DNA of 64,000 bases, from assembly GCA_964500805.1 (NCBI GenBank), contig CAZCQH010000027.1, positions 1 through 64,000 of the forward strand, given 5' to 3'. Below the pieces are notes generated by a model that saw only the letters and a program-made list of their open reading frames with translations, searched no databases and was not told the DNA's origin. Positions 33,497 through 42,334 of the stretch are shown here, in pieces (position 1 is the first letter of the stretch; every line of letters begins with the position of its first letter). The translations under genes and the position numbers were made by a program. The stretch comes from Ga0077555 sp964500805 (GTDB lineage: Bacteria > Pseudomonadota > Alphaproteobacteria > Rhizobiales > Hyphomicrobiaceae).

Positions 33497-33586
33497 TTCT
33501 GACGTGTCCCCGCAGTGTATCACGCGAACGCGACCGACCCCCGTCGGCGCGACGCCCGCATTGAGCCTCCATTTCGTCCGCGCACC

Positions 33587-33868
33587 AGCCAATGTTTCAC
33601 GTGAAGCAATGATAAAATTGTATCTAATTTTTCTGCAGAATTTGGTCCCATTCAGCGGCCCGCCGACCCGAGATTCGAACTTGGGCCGCTTCCCCGACCG
33701 TCGCCCGCCAGGCGATTTCGATTTGTCATGGGCTAGAATCGACGCCAGCGCGTTTTCGAGCTCGGCCGGGAGGGGGGTAGCCACTCGAAAACACCCCATC
33801 CCAGCCTCACGTACGTGCAGCGGCGACCCCAAATTCGGGCGTTTTTTCGCTAGGTCGGATTTCCCAAA
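33587..33868. repeat. Dispersed repeat module, copy B (inverted relative to 5744–6055)
   Basis: The reverse complement of this segment matches copy A block by block. Compared with A it has an extra stretch (about 33640–33715) with ttcgaatctcggg, which looks like a T-arm fragment but not a tRNA. On the minus strand an open frame reads MGCFRVATPLPAELENALAS and HDKSKSPGGRRSGKRPKFE; in copy A this frame is broken, so I do not call a gene. The gene-free region runs 33452–34309; 33869–34216 shows nothing recognisable. Confidence 0.8.
33593..33608. promoter_or_regulatory. parS-like ParB-binding site (1 mismatch)
   Basis: tgtttcacgtgaagca is the exact reverse complement of the site at 6033–6048 and differs from consensus parS at one base. 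It occupies the same relative position at the edge of repeat copy B, so it was duplicated with the module. Confidence 0.55.
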
Positions 33869-34309
33869 TTCTGCGCCTCCCCGTGCTCATACAACTACCC
33901 GCAGCCCAGCTCGAATCTGGTGCACCTGCAACACCGCCAACATGTCCACCTGGCGCCGCCCGCCGCGCCAATCACGCCTATCCGACGCGATGGGGCCAGG
34001 AGGGTGCATGCCGAGCCCGGTCACTGAAGCCTTGAAGAACGGCAGCTCACTGGTACCATAGCTGACGGTCGAGCTGATGCTTAGTCTTGGGCCCGTCCCA
34101 GCTTGCAGTCGGATGAGGCCGGGTAGGCCGAGTTCTCGGAGTTGGGCACAGGCCGTCTCGCGTCTGATCAGCTAAATCAGGCATTGTACGTGTCGAGGCA
34201 ATGGGGTGGCTCCGTCATGACCACTGCGGGGCTTTGGCTGCATGTAGCAACCGTCGCTGCAATGGCCGCATTTCTCTGATGGCTATGGGGCTACGCTAGT
34301 GCAAGATAC

Positions 34310-34960
34310 ATGCGTGCTGCCGCCTTGATGTCGGTCGGCGTGGTCGCTTGGCTCGCAGTTACCGCTGTTCTCTCGCTCAGTGGCTTAGCGCAGCGTGTCG
34401 ACATTCTGCCCCCTGGCGCCGCCGCCGTTCTCGTGCCGGCCATGCTCGCGGTAGCCGTCGTGCTTGGCCTTCTTGGCCGGGCTGACTATCGCTCTGTCCT
34501 CCATGGAATGCCCCTACCGGCCCTCCACTTCGCGCAGGTTTTCCGAGCGCCCGTTGAAGTTGTTCTTGCGATGCTGGTTGATGCAGGTCGGTTGCCTGCG
34601 TTGCTGAGCTGGCATGGAACAAACTTCGACATACTGACTGGCCTAACTGCACCATTGGCAGCATGGGCCGCCGTGCGCAAAATGTGGGCCTCTCTGTTGG
34701 TTTGGAACCTGCTTGGCCTTTGGCTTGTGCTGAACGTCTTGATCACGGGGATTCTCGCCAGTCCCCCGCCGCTTCAGATCATCAGGGTCGAGCCATCGAG
34801 CGTCTTCATGATGTCATTTCCGTTAGTTTGGCTACCCGGATTTCTGGTTCCTATCGCGATTCTTTTGCACGGCCTTGCGCTCTTGAGGATCTTGCGACGC
34901 GGGTATGCTGATGAGAACAAATTGACCGCTGACGTCGGAGCCTCAGGAGGTATCCAATGA
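34310..34960 (+). CDS. Hypothetical polytopic membrane protein, possibly N-terminally interrupted
   Basis: This 216-residue protein has about six hydrophobic helices and no family I recognise. The listed ATG at 34310 has no good ribosome site. The same frame extends upstream to ATG 34217 (MTTAGLWLHVATVAAMAAFL), broken only by TGA 34277–34279, after which WLWGYASARY leads into the listed start. The extension would add a plausible first helix, so the gene may carry a nonsense mutation (for example TGG to TGA). The stop overlaps the GST start (ATGA), indicating an operon with it. Confidence 0.6.
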   Translation: MRAAALMSVGVVAWLAVTAVLSLSGLAQRVDILPPGAAAVLVPAMLAVAVVLGLLGRADYRSVLHGMPLPALHFAQVFRAPVEVVLAMLVDAGRLPALLSWHGTNFDILTGLTAPLAAWAAVRKMWASLLVWNLLGLWLVLNVLITGILASPPPLQIIRVEPSSVFMMSFPLVWLPGFLVPIAILLHGLALLRILRRGYADENKLTADVGASGGIQ

Positions 34961-35589
34961 AGCTGTTCTATGCAACCGGATCATCGTCACTCTTTCCGCA
35001 TATCGTGCTCCACGAGGCGGGCCTGTCATTCGAGCTGATCAAGATCGACGAGCATACGAAGGAGATCGCCGGAGGCGGCAACTACCGAAGCATCAATCCA
35101 CTTGGCACTGTCCCGGCACTCGTGCTGGAAGATCGTACGTTGATTACGGAGGGAGCGGTGATCGCTCAGTATATCGCTGATCTCGTACCTGAAAAAGGGC
35201 TTGCTCCACCCTACGGAACGATGGGTCGGATTCGCCTTCAATCATGGCTCAACTTTATTTCAAGCGACATGCACAAGGGCGGTTTCTCGCCTCTCTTCTA
35301 CAAGGGCATACCGGAGGATGGTCGAGACATTTTCCGAACGCGGCTGAAAGCGCGATTCAATCACATTGATCAGCATTTAGAGGCAAACGCCTACTTGTTG
35401 GGCGACGCTTGTTCGATTGCCGATGCCCACCTGTTCGTAGTTTCGAGCTGGGCGAGTTGGACAAAATTCGATCTTTCGCCCTATCGCTCGGTCCGTACCT
35501 TTAGAGAACGTGTAGGCTCTCGCAAGGCGGTGGTTGCGGCGCTCGCGGCTGAGGGGTTGGTACCTTGGCCGACAACGCAGCCCCATTGA
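34957..35589 (+). CDS. Glutathione S-transferase-like protein (beta-class-like, catalytic Cys replaced)
   Basis: This 210-residue protein has a thioredoxin-like N-terminal domain (MKLFYATGSSSLFPHIVLHE; INPLGTVPALVLEDRTLITEGAVIAQYIADLVP, with the glutathione-binding Val-Pro and Glu) and an all-helical C-terminal domain (YLLGDACSIADAHLFVVSSW). Beta-class enzymes usually read GACSL at residues 8–12, with Cys10 forming the mixed disulfide; here it is GSSSL, so Cys10 is Ser. Activity may depend on serine or be lost. It overlaps the upstream membrane protein gene by 4 bp, with AGGAGGTATCCA as its ribosome site. Confidence 0.9.
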   Translation: MKLFYATGSSSLFPHIVLHEAGLSFELIKIDEHTKEIAGGGNYRSINPLGTVPALVLEDRTLITEGAVIAQYIADLVPEKGLAPPYGTMGRIRLQSWLNFISSDMHKGGFSPLFYKGIPEDGRDIFRTRLKARFNHIDQHLEANAYLLGDACSIADAHLFVVSSWASWTKFDLSPYRSVRTFRERVGSRKAVVAALAAEGLVPWPTTQPH

Positions 35590-35605
35590 AGTTGCGGACG
35601 CTGCC

Positions 35606-36100
35606 TCATGGGACAAGCCTCTTGATGTACACGGCGAATGGCGCGCCATAAACTGTAGGCGCATCGTGGTACCATTCGAAGCCCATCCGCAGATACATGG
35701 GCAGAGCCACTTTCATGATCGGACTTGTGTGAAGCGCAATGAGCGGCGACTTGTCCCGAACGGCTCTATTGATGCATTCCTGCGTCAATGCGCGACCGAC
35801 ACCGGCGCCTCTGCTGTCGGGATCGACGATCAGGGATCGGATGACGGCCCATGCCTTTTCAAAATATCGTGGCTTCGGCCGGTGCATCGGGATGTACGCG
35901 ACCGCCCCAATGATGCTGCCTAAGCCTTCTGCGACCACAATCTCGGCGGCGTTTGAGAGATCGGACATCTTTGCGTATGTCGCAGCCATCGCGGGCCAAT
36001 CAGAGTAACTGTTGCTGTACTCCTGAAAAGCCCTGACCGCGAGACGATTGATCTCGTTTGCATCTGCCTCGCGGAACTCTCTGAGAGCCGCTGACGACAT
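35606..36100 (-). CDS. GNAT-family N-acetyltransferase
   Basis: This 164-residue acetyltransferase starts MSSAALREFREADANEINRL at 36098–36100 (AAGGACGAACG upstream); a longer frame with MVEKITLEEGRT is possible. The acetyl-CoA loop is VDPDSRGAGVGRALTQECINRA near residues 91–112, with the usual R/QxxGxG/A motif, and the later beta-bulge region ALPMYLRMGFEW is typical. The substrate amine is unknown. It is convergent with the GST gene, with 16 bp between stops. Confidence 0.87.
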   Translation of the reverse strand: MSSAALREFREADANEINRLAVRAFQEYSNSYSDWPAMAATYAKMSDLSNAAEIVVAEGLGSIIGAVAYIPMHRPKPRYFEKAWAVIRSLIVDPDSRGAGVGRALTQECINRAVRDKSPLIALHTSPIMKVALPMYLRMGFEWYHDAPTVYGAPFAVYIKRLVP

Positions 36101-36339
36101 CGTTCGTCCTTCCTCAAGGGTGATCTTCTCCACCATCGCATCAAAGGAGGCTTGATGGTATCTGTGCCTATCGCCTCCCTTCGGCCTTCTGTCGCGATGA
36201 GCGTAATCCGACGTAGCTCGAGCGCACAAGCTCCGCCCACTTCTTGTTCCGGAACGGGTCAATCGCGAAGCAGTGCTCGGCGCGCCGTATGAGCAACGGA
36301 GTGCTCAGCTGGCCCCCCATCATCCTTGCCCGCCCCGCC

Positions 36340-37308
36340 TCAACTCCGCTTCGGATCACCCTTCGCCGGTGGGTCGCGCTCCAGCGCTTCCTTGATGCGC
36401 TGCTTGTCGACCTTCAACTCGAGACCGACGCGCTCCAGCTGCAGCAGCATGGGCGAGCGGCTGTCGCGGTTCTCCCAGCCGCGGTTCAGCGCCTCCGTCA
36501 TTTCGGCGTAGGCCATATTGGCAACCCGCATCGGCACGCCCAGCTCGCGGCCAAGCTCCGTCGCCAAACGCATGTCCTTGTGCGCAAGCTTCAGCGCAAA
36601 CTGCGGCGGCTCGTAGGTGCCGGGCAGGAACTGGTCGACGAGGCCGTCGAAGGTGCGGCCGCGTCCGCGCGCGCCGCCGCGCACGGCTTCCCAGAGCGCC
36701 AGCGGCTCGACACCGCCCTTGATGCCCATGGAGAACACCTCCGCCAGCGCCGTGTTGATGCAGTAGCCGGCGCAGTTGTGGACGAGCTTCGCCACCGAGC
36801 CGGCGCCGATGGGGCCGACATAGCGTGCCTGGTCGCCGATTGCATCGAGCAGCGCCTTGTGCTCGTCGAACTGCGCTTTGCTGCCGCCGATCCAAAGCGC
36901 GAGCTTGCCGGAGCGCGCGCCATTGGGGCCGCCCGACACGGGCGCGTCCAGCATATGGAGGCCCTTCGCCGCGAAGGCGTCGTGGATCTTGCGCACCATG
37001 GTCGGCGAATTGGTCGCGAGATCGAAGAACGTCGCGCCCTTCTTCATGCCGTGGATGAGGCCGTCCTTGCCTGTTGCGACCGCCTCCACCTCCGGCGGTC
37101 CTGGCAGTGAGGCGAAGATCACGTCGCACTGCTCGGCGAGCGCCTTCGGGCTATCGGCCCACTCTGCTCCATTGGCGATGTGCGGCTCAGCAGACTTCCG
37201 GTTCACGTCGTGAACGACGAGGCCGTGGTTCGACGCTTTCAGATACTTCTGCAGGTTTGCGGCCATGCTGGCACCCATGGTGCCGAGGCCGATGAAACCG
37301 ACTTTCAT
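36340..37308 (-). CDS. 3-hydroxyisobutyrate dehydrogenase-family NAD(P)-dependent oxidoreductase (copy 2)
   Basis: This 322-residue enzyme begins MKVGFIGLGTMGASMAANLQ, the Rossmann dinucleotide loop. DAPVSGGPNGARSGKLALWIGG is the substrate signature and GAGSVAKLVHNCAGYC carries the catalytic lysine. The tail (LKVDKQRIKEALERDPPAKG) is longer than in copy 1 at 16116. The C-terminal domain insertions and overall divergence make it a distant paralogue rather than a recent duplicate. The start lies 18 bp from the MITE-like element at 37327, which probably contains or replaces its promoter. Confidence 0.9.
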   Translation of the reverse strand: MKVGFIGLGTMGASMAANLQKYLKASNHGLVVHDVNRKSAEPHIANGAEWADSPKALAEQCDVIFASLPGPPEVEAVATGKDGLIHGMKKGATFFDLATNSPTMVRKIHDAFAAKGLHMLDAPVSGGPNGARSGKLALWIGGSKAQFDEHKALLDAIGDQARYVGPIGAGSVAKLVHNCAGYCINTALAEVFSMGIKGGVEPLALWEAVRGGARGRGRTFDGLVDQFLPGTYEPPQFALKLAHKDMRLATELGRELGVPMRVANMAYAEMTEALNRGWENRDSRSPMLLQLERVGLELKVDKQRIKEALERDPPAKGDPKRS

Positions 37309-37326
37309 GTGGTGTCTCCTGAATCG

Positions 37327-37486
37327 TAGGTCGGAGTGAGCGGGCCACCGGATCGCGCGATTGAGCACAACAGCCATTCCCGCGAAGTCCGACAGCGTCA
37401 TGCAACTAGCATCGCAGGTGTCGGACTTCGCCGGACGAAGCGCGATCTCGAACAGCGCCATCTGGTGGCTGGCTCACTCCGACCTA
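37327..37486. mobile_element. 160-bp MITE-like element with 15-bp terminal inverted repeats
   Basis: The ends are taggtcggagtgagc (37327–37341) and gctcactccgaccta (37472–37486), perfect reverse complements. Inside, gcgaagtccgaca (37382–37394) and tgtcggacttcgc (37419–37431) form a second perfect inverted pair, making the whole element a long interrupted palindrome. It has no coding capacity. No clear target-site duplication is visible. The left half matches the opening and internal motif of the 125-bp units at 15678–16052. It lies between the dehydrogenase copy 2 start and the CMD gene's stop. Confidence 0.8.
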
Positions 37487-37496
37487 TGACAATGCC

Positions 37497-37829
37497 TTAC
37501 TTCTTCTCATTCGCCTCGAAGGTGTCCTTGATCACCAGCGCCGCCGACATGGCGACGGGCCAGCCGCCGTAGAATGCGAGATGCGTGACGAGCTCCTGCA
37601 GCTCTTCCTTGGTGACGCCGTTGTCGAGCGCGCGCTGCGAGTGCCCCTTGAGCTGCTCGGTGCGATTGAGCGCGACCAGCGCCGCGCACGTGATGAGGCT
37701 GCGGTCGCGCTTGGAGAGGCCGGGGCGCTCCCACACGTCGCCGAACAGCACCTTCTCGGTGAGGTCGATCAGTTTCGGTACGGTGTTGCGGACCTTGTCA
37801 CGAGCTGCTGGTGCGGCTGGCTTGGCCAT
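37497..37829 (-). CDS. Carboxymuconolactone decarboxylase (CMD) family protein
   Basis: This 110-residue single-domain protein starts MAKPAAPAARDKVRN at 37827–37829. VLFGDVWERPGLSKRDRSLITCAALVALNRTEQLKGHSQRALDNGVTKEELQELVTHLAFYGGWPVAM is a complete CMD domain, with the conserved HSQRALDNG helix. It lacks the CxxC motif of AhpD, so it fits the decarboxylase-like rather than the peroxidase branch. It lies upstream of the dehydrogenase copy 2, separated by the MITE-like element, on the same strand. Confidence 0.88.
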   Translation of the reverse strand: MAKPAAPAARDKVRNTVPKLIDLTEKVLFGDVWERPGLSKRDRSLITCAALVALNRTEQLKGHSQRALDNGVTKEELQELVTHLAFYGGWPVAMSAALVIKDTFEANEKK

Positions 37830-38072
37830 GGGTCGTGTCCTCCGGTTCTGGTTGATTGCTGAAGCTGGCAACTCGAGCAATGCTAGTCGCCGCCCTTGCA
37901 GCTGACCAGCCACCGTTCCGGCATGGAGAAGGCTCGGACCGGGAATGGCTCAGAAGTTCGATCCCGTGACCCTCATTGGTCTCGTCAGGTCTGGTATCGC
38001 GAACTTCAGCTTGGCAGATGCGATCTCCCGGCTCTAAGCTTCGATCGACACTCGGGACGTTGGGGCTAAAGC

Positions 38073-39500
38073 ATGCTGGATCTGATCATTCGCGGCGGTG
38101 ACGTTGTCACGCCGCAAGGCGTCATCAAAGCGGACGTCGGCGTCAAGGGCGAAACGATCGCGGCCGTTTCGGCACCGGGTGCACTCGGCGCCGGACTCGC
38201 AAAGCGCGAGATCGACGCCTCACAGAAGATCGTCATGCCCGGCGGCATCGATCCGCACGTGCACCTCTCCCACGGCTGGATGAAACCCGACGGCTCGTGG
38301 CTGACGACGGCCGGACCGGAGCAGGTCGGCAAGGCGGCACTCTATGGCGGCACGACCACCTTCATCGACTTCGCCTACTGGCGCGAGAAGCAGACGGCGC
38401 TCGAAGGCATCGAGAGCCGCGACAAGGACTTCGTGGGAAAAAGCCCATGCGATTGGGCGTACCACATCATGCTGCACACCGATCCGCCGCCGGAGTTCTC
38501 GGGCCAGCTCGCCGAGGCGATCCAGGCCGGCTATCCGACGCTGAAGATCTTCACCACCAACATCCTGCCGACGCGGCAGGGCCGCATGATCGACTTCGGC
38601 GACATCTGGGAGGCGTTCCAGGTGCTGGCGCGCTGCGGCGGCCTCGGTGTCATCCATGCCGAGGACAATGACATCGTCATGCACATGTACGCAAAGCTGA
38701 TCCGCGAGGGGCGGACGAGCTTCCATCACCTCGCCGAGGCGCACAACCAGCTGTCCGAGGATCTCTCGTTCCGCCGCGTGCTGCGTTTGGCGGAAAGCGT
38801 GCCCGGCACCGCGCTCTACATGATGCACGTATCGGCCGGCACCGGCGTGCAGGCAATCCGCGAGGCGCAGGCCAAGGGGCTGCCGATCTACGGCGAGACG
38901 CTGCACCAGTACATGCTGTTCTCCGAGGAGGACTACAAGCGTCCGAACGGCCAGATGTATCACACCTATCCGTCGCTCAAGTCGAAGGCGGATCAGGCGC
39001 AGCTCTGGGCCGGCACGCTCGATGGCGCGATCAACACCGTGGCGACCGACGAGCTCTGCTGCTCGCTGACGGACAAGACGCTCGGCGACCGGATCGACAA
39101 CACGACGGGCGGCAATTCGGGCGTCGAGCCGCGGCTTGGCGTGATGTACACCGAGTGCGTCGTCCGGCGCGGCTACTCCCTGTCGAAGTACGTCGACCTC
39201 GTCTCGACCAACGCGGCGAAGATCATGGGGCTCTATCCGAGAAAGGGCGCCATCGCGGCGGGAAGCGACGCCGACATCACGATCATGGACCCGGCGCGCC
39301 GGGGCAAGGTCACGGCCGCCGACCTGCACGAGACCGACTACACACCGTGGGAAGGCCACGACATCTTTGCATGGCCGGTGATGACGATCCTGCGCGGCAA
39401 AGTGATGGTGGAGAACGGCGAGTACTTCGCAACGCCGAAGGACGGCAAATACCTCAAGCGCAAGATCCCGAGCGACATCCTGGGCGGCATGAGGCTTTGA
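38073..39500 (+). CDS. D-hydantoinase/dihydropyrimidinase-family amidohydrolase
   Basis: This 475-residue TIM-barrel amidohydrolase opens cyclic amides such as hydantoins or dihydropyrimidines. It begins MLDLIIRGGDVVTPQGV. The metal motif is GGIDPHVHLSHG near residues 60–71; AGYPTLKIFTTN holds the lysine expected to be carboxylated; VIHAEDND and MMHVSAG hold metal histidines; VATDELCCS is the aspartate segment, and MGLYPRKGAIAAGSDADITIMDP is the typical C-terminal barrel closure. The substrate is uncertain. Its proximity to a HyuA-type gene at 31427 hints at hydantoin or pyrimidine breakdown. Confidence 0.9.
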   Translation: MLDLIIRGGDVVTPQGVIKADVGVKGETIAAVSAPGALGAGLAKREIDASQKIVMPGGIDPHVHLSHGWMKPDGSWLTTAGPEQVGKAALYGGTTTFIDFAYWREKQTALEGIESRDKDFVGKSPCDWAYHIMLHTDPPPEFSGQLAEAIQAGYPTLKIFTTNILPTRQGRMIDFGDIWEAFQVLARCGGLGVIHAEDNDIVMHMYAKLIREGRTSFHHLAEAHNQLSEDLSFRRVLRLAESVPGTALYMMHVSAGTGVQAIREAQAKGLPIYGETLHQYMLFSEEDYKRPNGQMYHTYPSLKSKADQAQLWAGTLDGAINTVATDELCCSLTDKTLGDRIDNTTGGNSGVEPRLGVMYTECVVRRGYSLSKYVDLVSTNAAKIMGLYPRKGAIAAGSDADITIMDPARRGKVTAADLHETDYTPWEGHDIFAWPVMTILRGKVMVENGEYFATPKDGKYLKRKIPSDILGGMRL

Positions 39501-39667
39501 GGTCTCGCGACGCGAGCTGCCTCCAGCGTAGCGCTTGGAACGAGCCGCTTGGTGCTCGCGTTGCATCCCATACGCGATGCGCACCCGGGCACAGGAGTGC
39601 ATTTTGACCGCCGTCAAGGCGGGCCTGGCCTCGTTCCCGAAGGTGCGGCGCGAGGAGCTTGCCGCCT

Positions 39668-41221
39668 GTGTCTGCCACCAACGCCACCGCCGCGAACGGC
39701 GTCGCACCCGAGCAGGGCGCAACCGTTGCGTTCCTGGAAAGCGGCCGAGCCTTCAGCTCCGGCAAGTGCCCCGTTGAGCGCATCGACACCCATGGCGCGC
39801 ACGTTTTTCTGGCGGGAGACGAGGCGCTGAAGATCAAGCGCGCTGTGCACTTCGACTACATGGACTTCTCGACGGTAAAGCGACGGCGGTCAGCGCTCCA
39901 GAACGAGCTCCTGATCAATAAGCGGACAGCCCCGGAGATCTATCTCGATTTGGTTCCGATCACTCGAGGCACTAACGGCGCGCTGGCGGTCAACGGCTCT
40001 GGCCAAACCGTCGAGTGGGCGCTGCGCATGCACCGCTTCTCGCAGGACGATCTGCTGTCACGGTGCGCCGTGCAGGGTCTGGCGCCGGATCTGTTGAAAG
40101 CGCTGGCCGACACGGTCGAGCGCGCCCACCGCGATTCCCCGGTAGCTGCGGCACCTGATCCCGTGCGTGCCATGGACTCCATCATCGACGAGCTTGCGCA
40201 TTCTTTCGATGGGTGGCCGGCGGACGAGGCGAAGGTGTTCGCGCCAATGGCACGGCAAAGGCTGGCGGATGCTGCGGGTGTTCTCCAAAAGCGCGCGGCG
40301 GCCGGGTTCGTCCGACGCTGCCACGGCGATCTGCACCTCGATAACATCGTGCTCTGGCGCGGTGTGCCGACACTCTTCGACGCGCTGGAGTTCGACGAGG
40401 CGCTGGCAACGATCGACACGCTCTACGATCTCGCGTTCCTGCTGATGGACCTCGAGCGGCGCGCCTCGCGGGCCGAGGCGAATCTCGTGCTCAATCGTTA
40501 TCTCTGGCGCAGTGGTGTGGCGCTCGACATCGAAGGCTTGGCGGCGCTCCCCCTGTTCCTGGGGCTGCGTGCCGGCATTCGCGCGATGGTGCACCGACAG
40601 CGGGCCGAACTACGCGGCAGCAATGACATGCCGGCTGAGGCGGAATCATACCTCGACGCGGCTCTGCGGTACCTGCAGCCGCATGCGCCGGTGATGATCG
40701 CCATCGGCGGGCGTTCGGGAACCGGCAAATCCACACTCGGCGCGGCATTGGCGCCAAAGCTCGGTCCGTCTCCCGGCGCCCTGCACCTGCGCAGCGATCT
40801 CGAGCGAAAATCGCTGTTCGGCGTGGGGGAGACGGAGCGGCTTCCGGCGGAGACGTACACACGGGAGGCGAGCGCCCGCGTCTATCGGGTGCTCGTCGAC
40901 AAAGCGCAACTGGCGTTGCGGGCGCGGCACGCCGTGGTGGTCGATGCCGTCTCCGGCGTTCCTGATGAGCAGGCGGCGCTGGAAGACGTCGCTCGCGCGG
41001 CGGGCGATGTGTTTCACGGCCTTTGGCTGGAAGCACCGGTCGACGTGCTCGTCGAACGCGTGGGACGCCGCGTCGGCGACGCCTCCGATGCAACAGCCGA
41101 CGTGGTGCGCGCCCAAACGAGGCGGATCACGCCGCCCGCCGGGTGGCATGTGATCGACGCCAGCGGCACTCCGGGCGAAACGCTTTGCCGAGCCGAGGCG
41201 GCGGTCGCCGGCACTGGCTGA
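39668..41221 (+). CDS. Phosphotransferase-like / P-loop ATPase fusion protein
   Basis: This protein of about 517 residues joins an aminoglycoside-phosphotransferase-like kinase (residues about 20–330; Brenner-type motif RCHGDLHLDNIVLW and metal-binding FDALEFD) to a C-terminal P-loop kinase-like domain (about 335–510; GGRSGTGKSTLGAALAPKLG). The start is uncertain: I list GTG 39668, with GAGGAG about 10 bp upstream; TTG 39659 is the alternative. Such fusions are widespread in proteobacteria and their natural substrate is unknown; there is no evidence of antibiotic resistance. Confidence 0.85.
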   Translation: MSATNATAANGVAPEQGATVAFLESGRAFSSGKCPVERIDTHGAHVFLAGDEALKIKRAVHFDYMDFSTVKRRRSALQNELLINKRTAPEIYLDLVPITRGTNGALAVNGSGQTVEWALRMHRFSQDDLLSRCAVQGLAPDLLKALADTVERAHRDSPVAAAPDPVRAMDSIIDELAHSFDGWPADEAKVFAPMARQRLADAAGVLQKRAAAGFVRRCHGDLHLDNIVLWRGVPTLFDALEFDEALATIDTLYDLAFLLMDLERRASRAEANLVLNRYLWRSGVALDIEGLAALPLFLGLRAGIRAMVHRQRAELRGSNDMPAEAESYLDAALRYLQPHAPVMIAIGGRSGTGKSTLGAALAPKLGPSPGALHLRSDLERKSLFGVGETERLPAETYTREASARVYRVLVDKAQLALRARHAVVVDAVSGVPDEQAALEDVARAAGDVFHGLWLEAPVDVLVERVGRRVGDASDATADVVRAQTRRITPPAGWHVIDASGTPGETLCRAEAAVAGTG

Positions 41222-41269
41222 CGCATTTTTCCAGTTCAGCTATGTGCCCTGGCGCGCAGAACCAATGCG

Positions 41270-41839
41270 TCATTTGCATTGGCGTCCGGGGAGCATGCGT
41301 CGCAGCAGCCCGTCGCGCAGGATGAGATGGTGACGCAGCACCAATCCGATGTGGCCGGCCAACGCCATCAGCAAGATCCAGCCGCTGACGATGTGCAGCC
41401 ACTTGGCGAGGCTCGCGATCCATGGAACCGCACCGATCGGATTCGGCAGATCCCACGCACCGAAGAGCTTCACGCCATAGCCGCCCGCCATCACGTAGCA
41501 GAACCCCGAGATCGGCATCACGAGCATGCCGGTATAGAGCAACTGCTCTGCGCGGTGGATGAAGCTTTGCTCGGCCTGATTGAGCGTCGGCGCCCACGGC
41601 GGCAACGCACCGGTGCGGCGATTGACGATACGCGCCAAAGCGAGCGCCAGGGCAACGAGGCCGAACGACTTGTGCCAGTTGTAGTAGGAGCTCTGGTCGA
41701 GGCCGAGCATGGCGCCGTCCGGCCCCATCCGGGTCATGATGTGAGCCGCGAGATATTGCAACGCAAACAGCGCCGCGATCAGCCAATGCAGCCACTTGGT
41801 CAGCGCGCCGTAGCCGGCAGGCGAGTTGAACAGCGGCAT
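41270..41839 (-). CDS. Cytochrome b561 family protein
   Basis: This 189-residue inner-membrane di-heme protein has four hydrophobic helices. It opens MPLFNSPAGYGALTKWLHWLIAALFALQYLAAH. Histidines fit the heme ligand pattern: LHW in helix 1, NWHKSFGLVALAL in helix 2, and KWLHIVSGWILLMALAGHIGLVLRHHL in helix 4. It probably transfers electrons between quinol and periplasmic partners. The small gene at 41854 lies 14 bp upstream on the same strand, so they may be co-transcribed. Confidence 0.9.
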   Translation of the reverse strand: MPLFNSPAGYGALTKWLHWLIAALFALQYLAAHIMTRMGPDGAMLGLDQSSYYNWHKSFGLVALALALARIVNRRTGALPPWAPTLNQAEQSFIHRAEQLLYTGMLVMPISGFCYVMAGGYGVKLFGAWDLPNPIGAVPWIASLAKWLHIVSGWILLMALAGHIGLVLRHHLILRDGLLRRMLPGRQCK

Positions 41840-41853
41840 CGGCGTCCGGCCCC

Positions 41854-42060
41854 TCAGTCGTCGAGCATCGCAAGCGCCGCCCGGCGGTCGCCCGGTGTGA
41901 GCTTCAGGAACAGCGTGCGCGCCTGCTTGATGTCTTTCTCCGCGCCGGTCTCCGAGGCCTTCTGTAGCGCAACAGTTGCCGGATCATTGGCTCCGCAAAT
42001 GAACGCGAGGGCCTTGGCGAGGCGCGCCATGGCGGCGCGGTCCAGTGTCGGCTCGGTCAT
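41854..42060 (-). CDS. Small conserved hypothetical protein
   Basis: This 68-residue protein starts MTEPTLDRAAMARLAKALAF at 42058–42060. It is predicted soluble and helical (ALQKASETGAEKDIKQARTLFLKLTPGDRRAALAMLDD) with a single cysteine. I recognise no domain. It is the upstream partner of the cytochrome b561 gene and is divergent from the SDR gene across a 274-bp gap in which I see no other feature. Confidence 0.6.
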   Translation of the reverse strand: MTEPTLDRAAMARLAKALAFICGANDPATVALQKASETGAEKDIKQARTLFLKLTPGDRRAALAMLDD

Positions 42061-42334
42061 GGTGCTCCGTGCGGCGGGGTGGGTCGATTTGATCAGATCT
42101 GAGCGATCCTGACACAAGCAGGACTGGGGCGCGACTGCTTGTTCGACAGTGGCTGAGTGGCGGCTTTGGTGTGGGCTGGAATTTCAACGTGGCCGAACCG
42201 CTGAGTGTTCTGTCGAGTCCAGCGTCTTGAGCAGGGGGTGGGGCCGCACCTTGCCGCTTGATCCCCGGAGCGCCCCGTGGTCGATTGCCCCCGACCAATT
42301 CCATAATGATCCAGAGGCGAGAAAGGGACATCCC

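Noticed and set aside
33660..33700. tRNA-like segment (ttcgaatctcggg on the minus strand)
   Set aside because: It resembles a T-arm, but the stem has a mismatch and no acceptor, D or anticodon arms can be found around it.
34277..34279. TGA as a selenocysteine codon
   Set aside because: It lies in a hydrophobic helix without a redox partner, and no convincing hairpin follows; a nonsense change or later start explains it better.
36168..36339. Short minus-strand frame between the GNAT and dehydrogenase genes
   Set aside because: It has no ribosome site or recognisable similarity and overlaps the end of the dehydrogenase gene.
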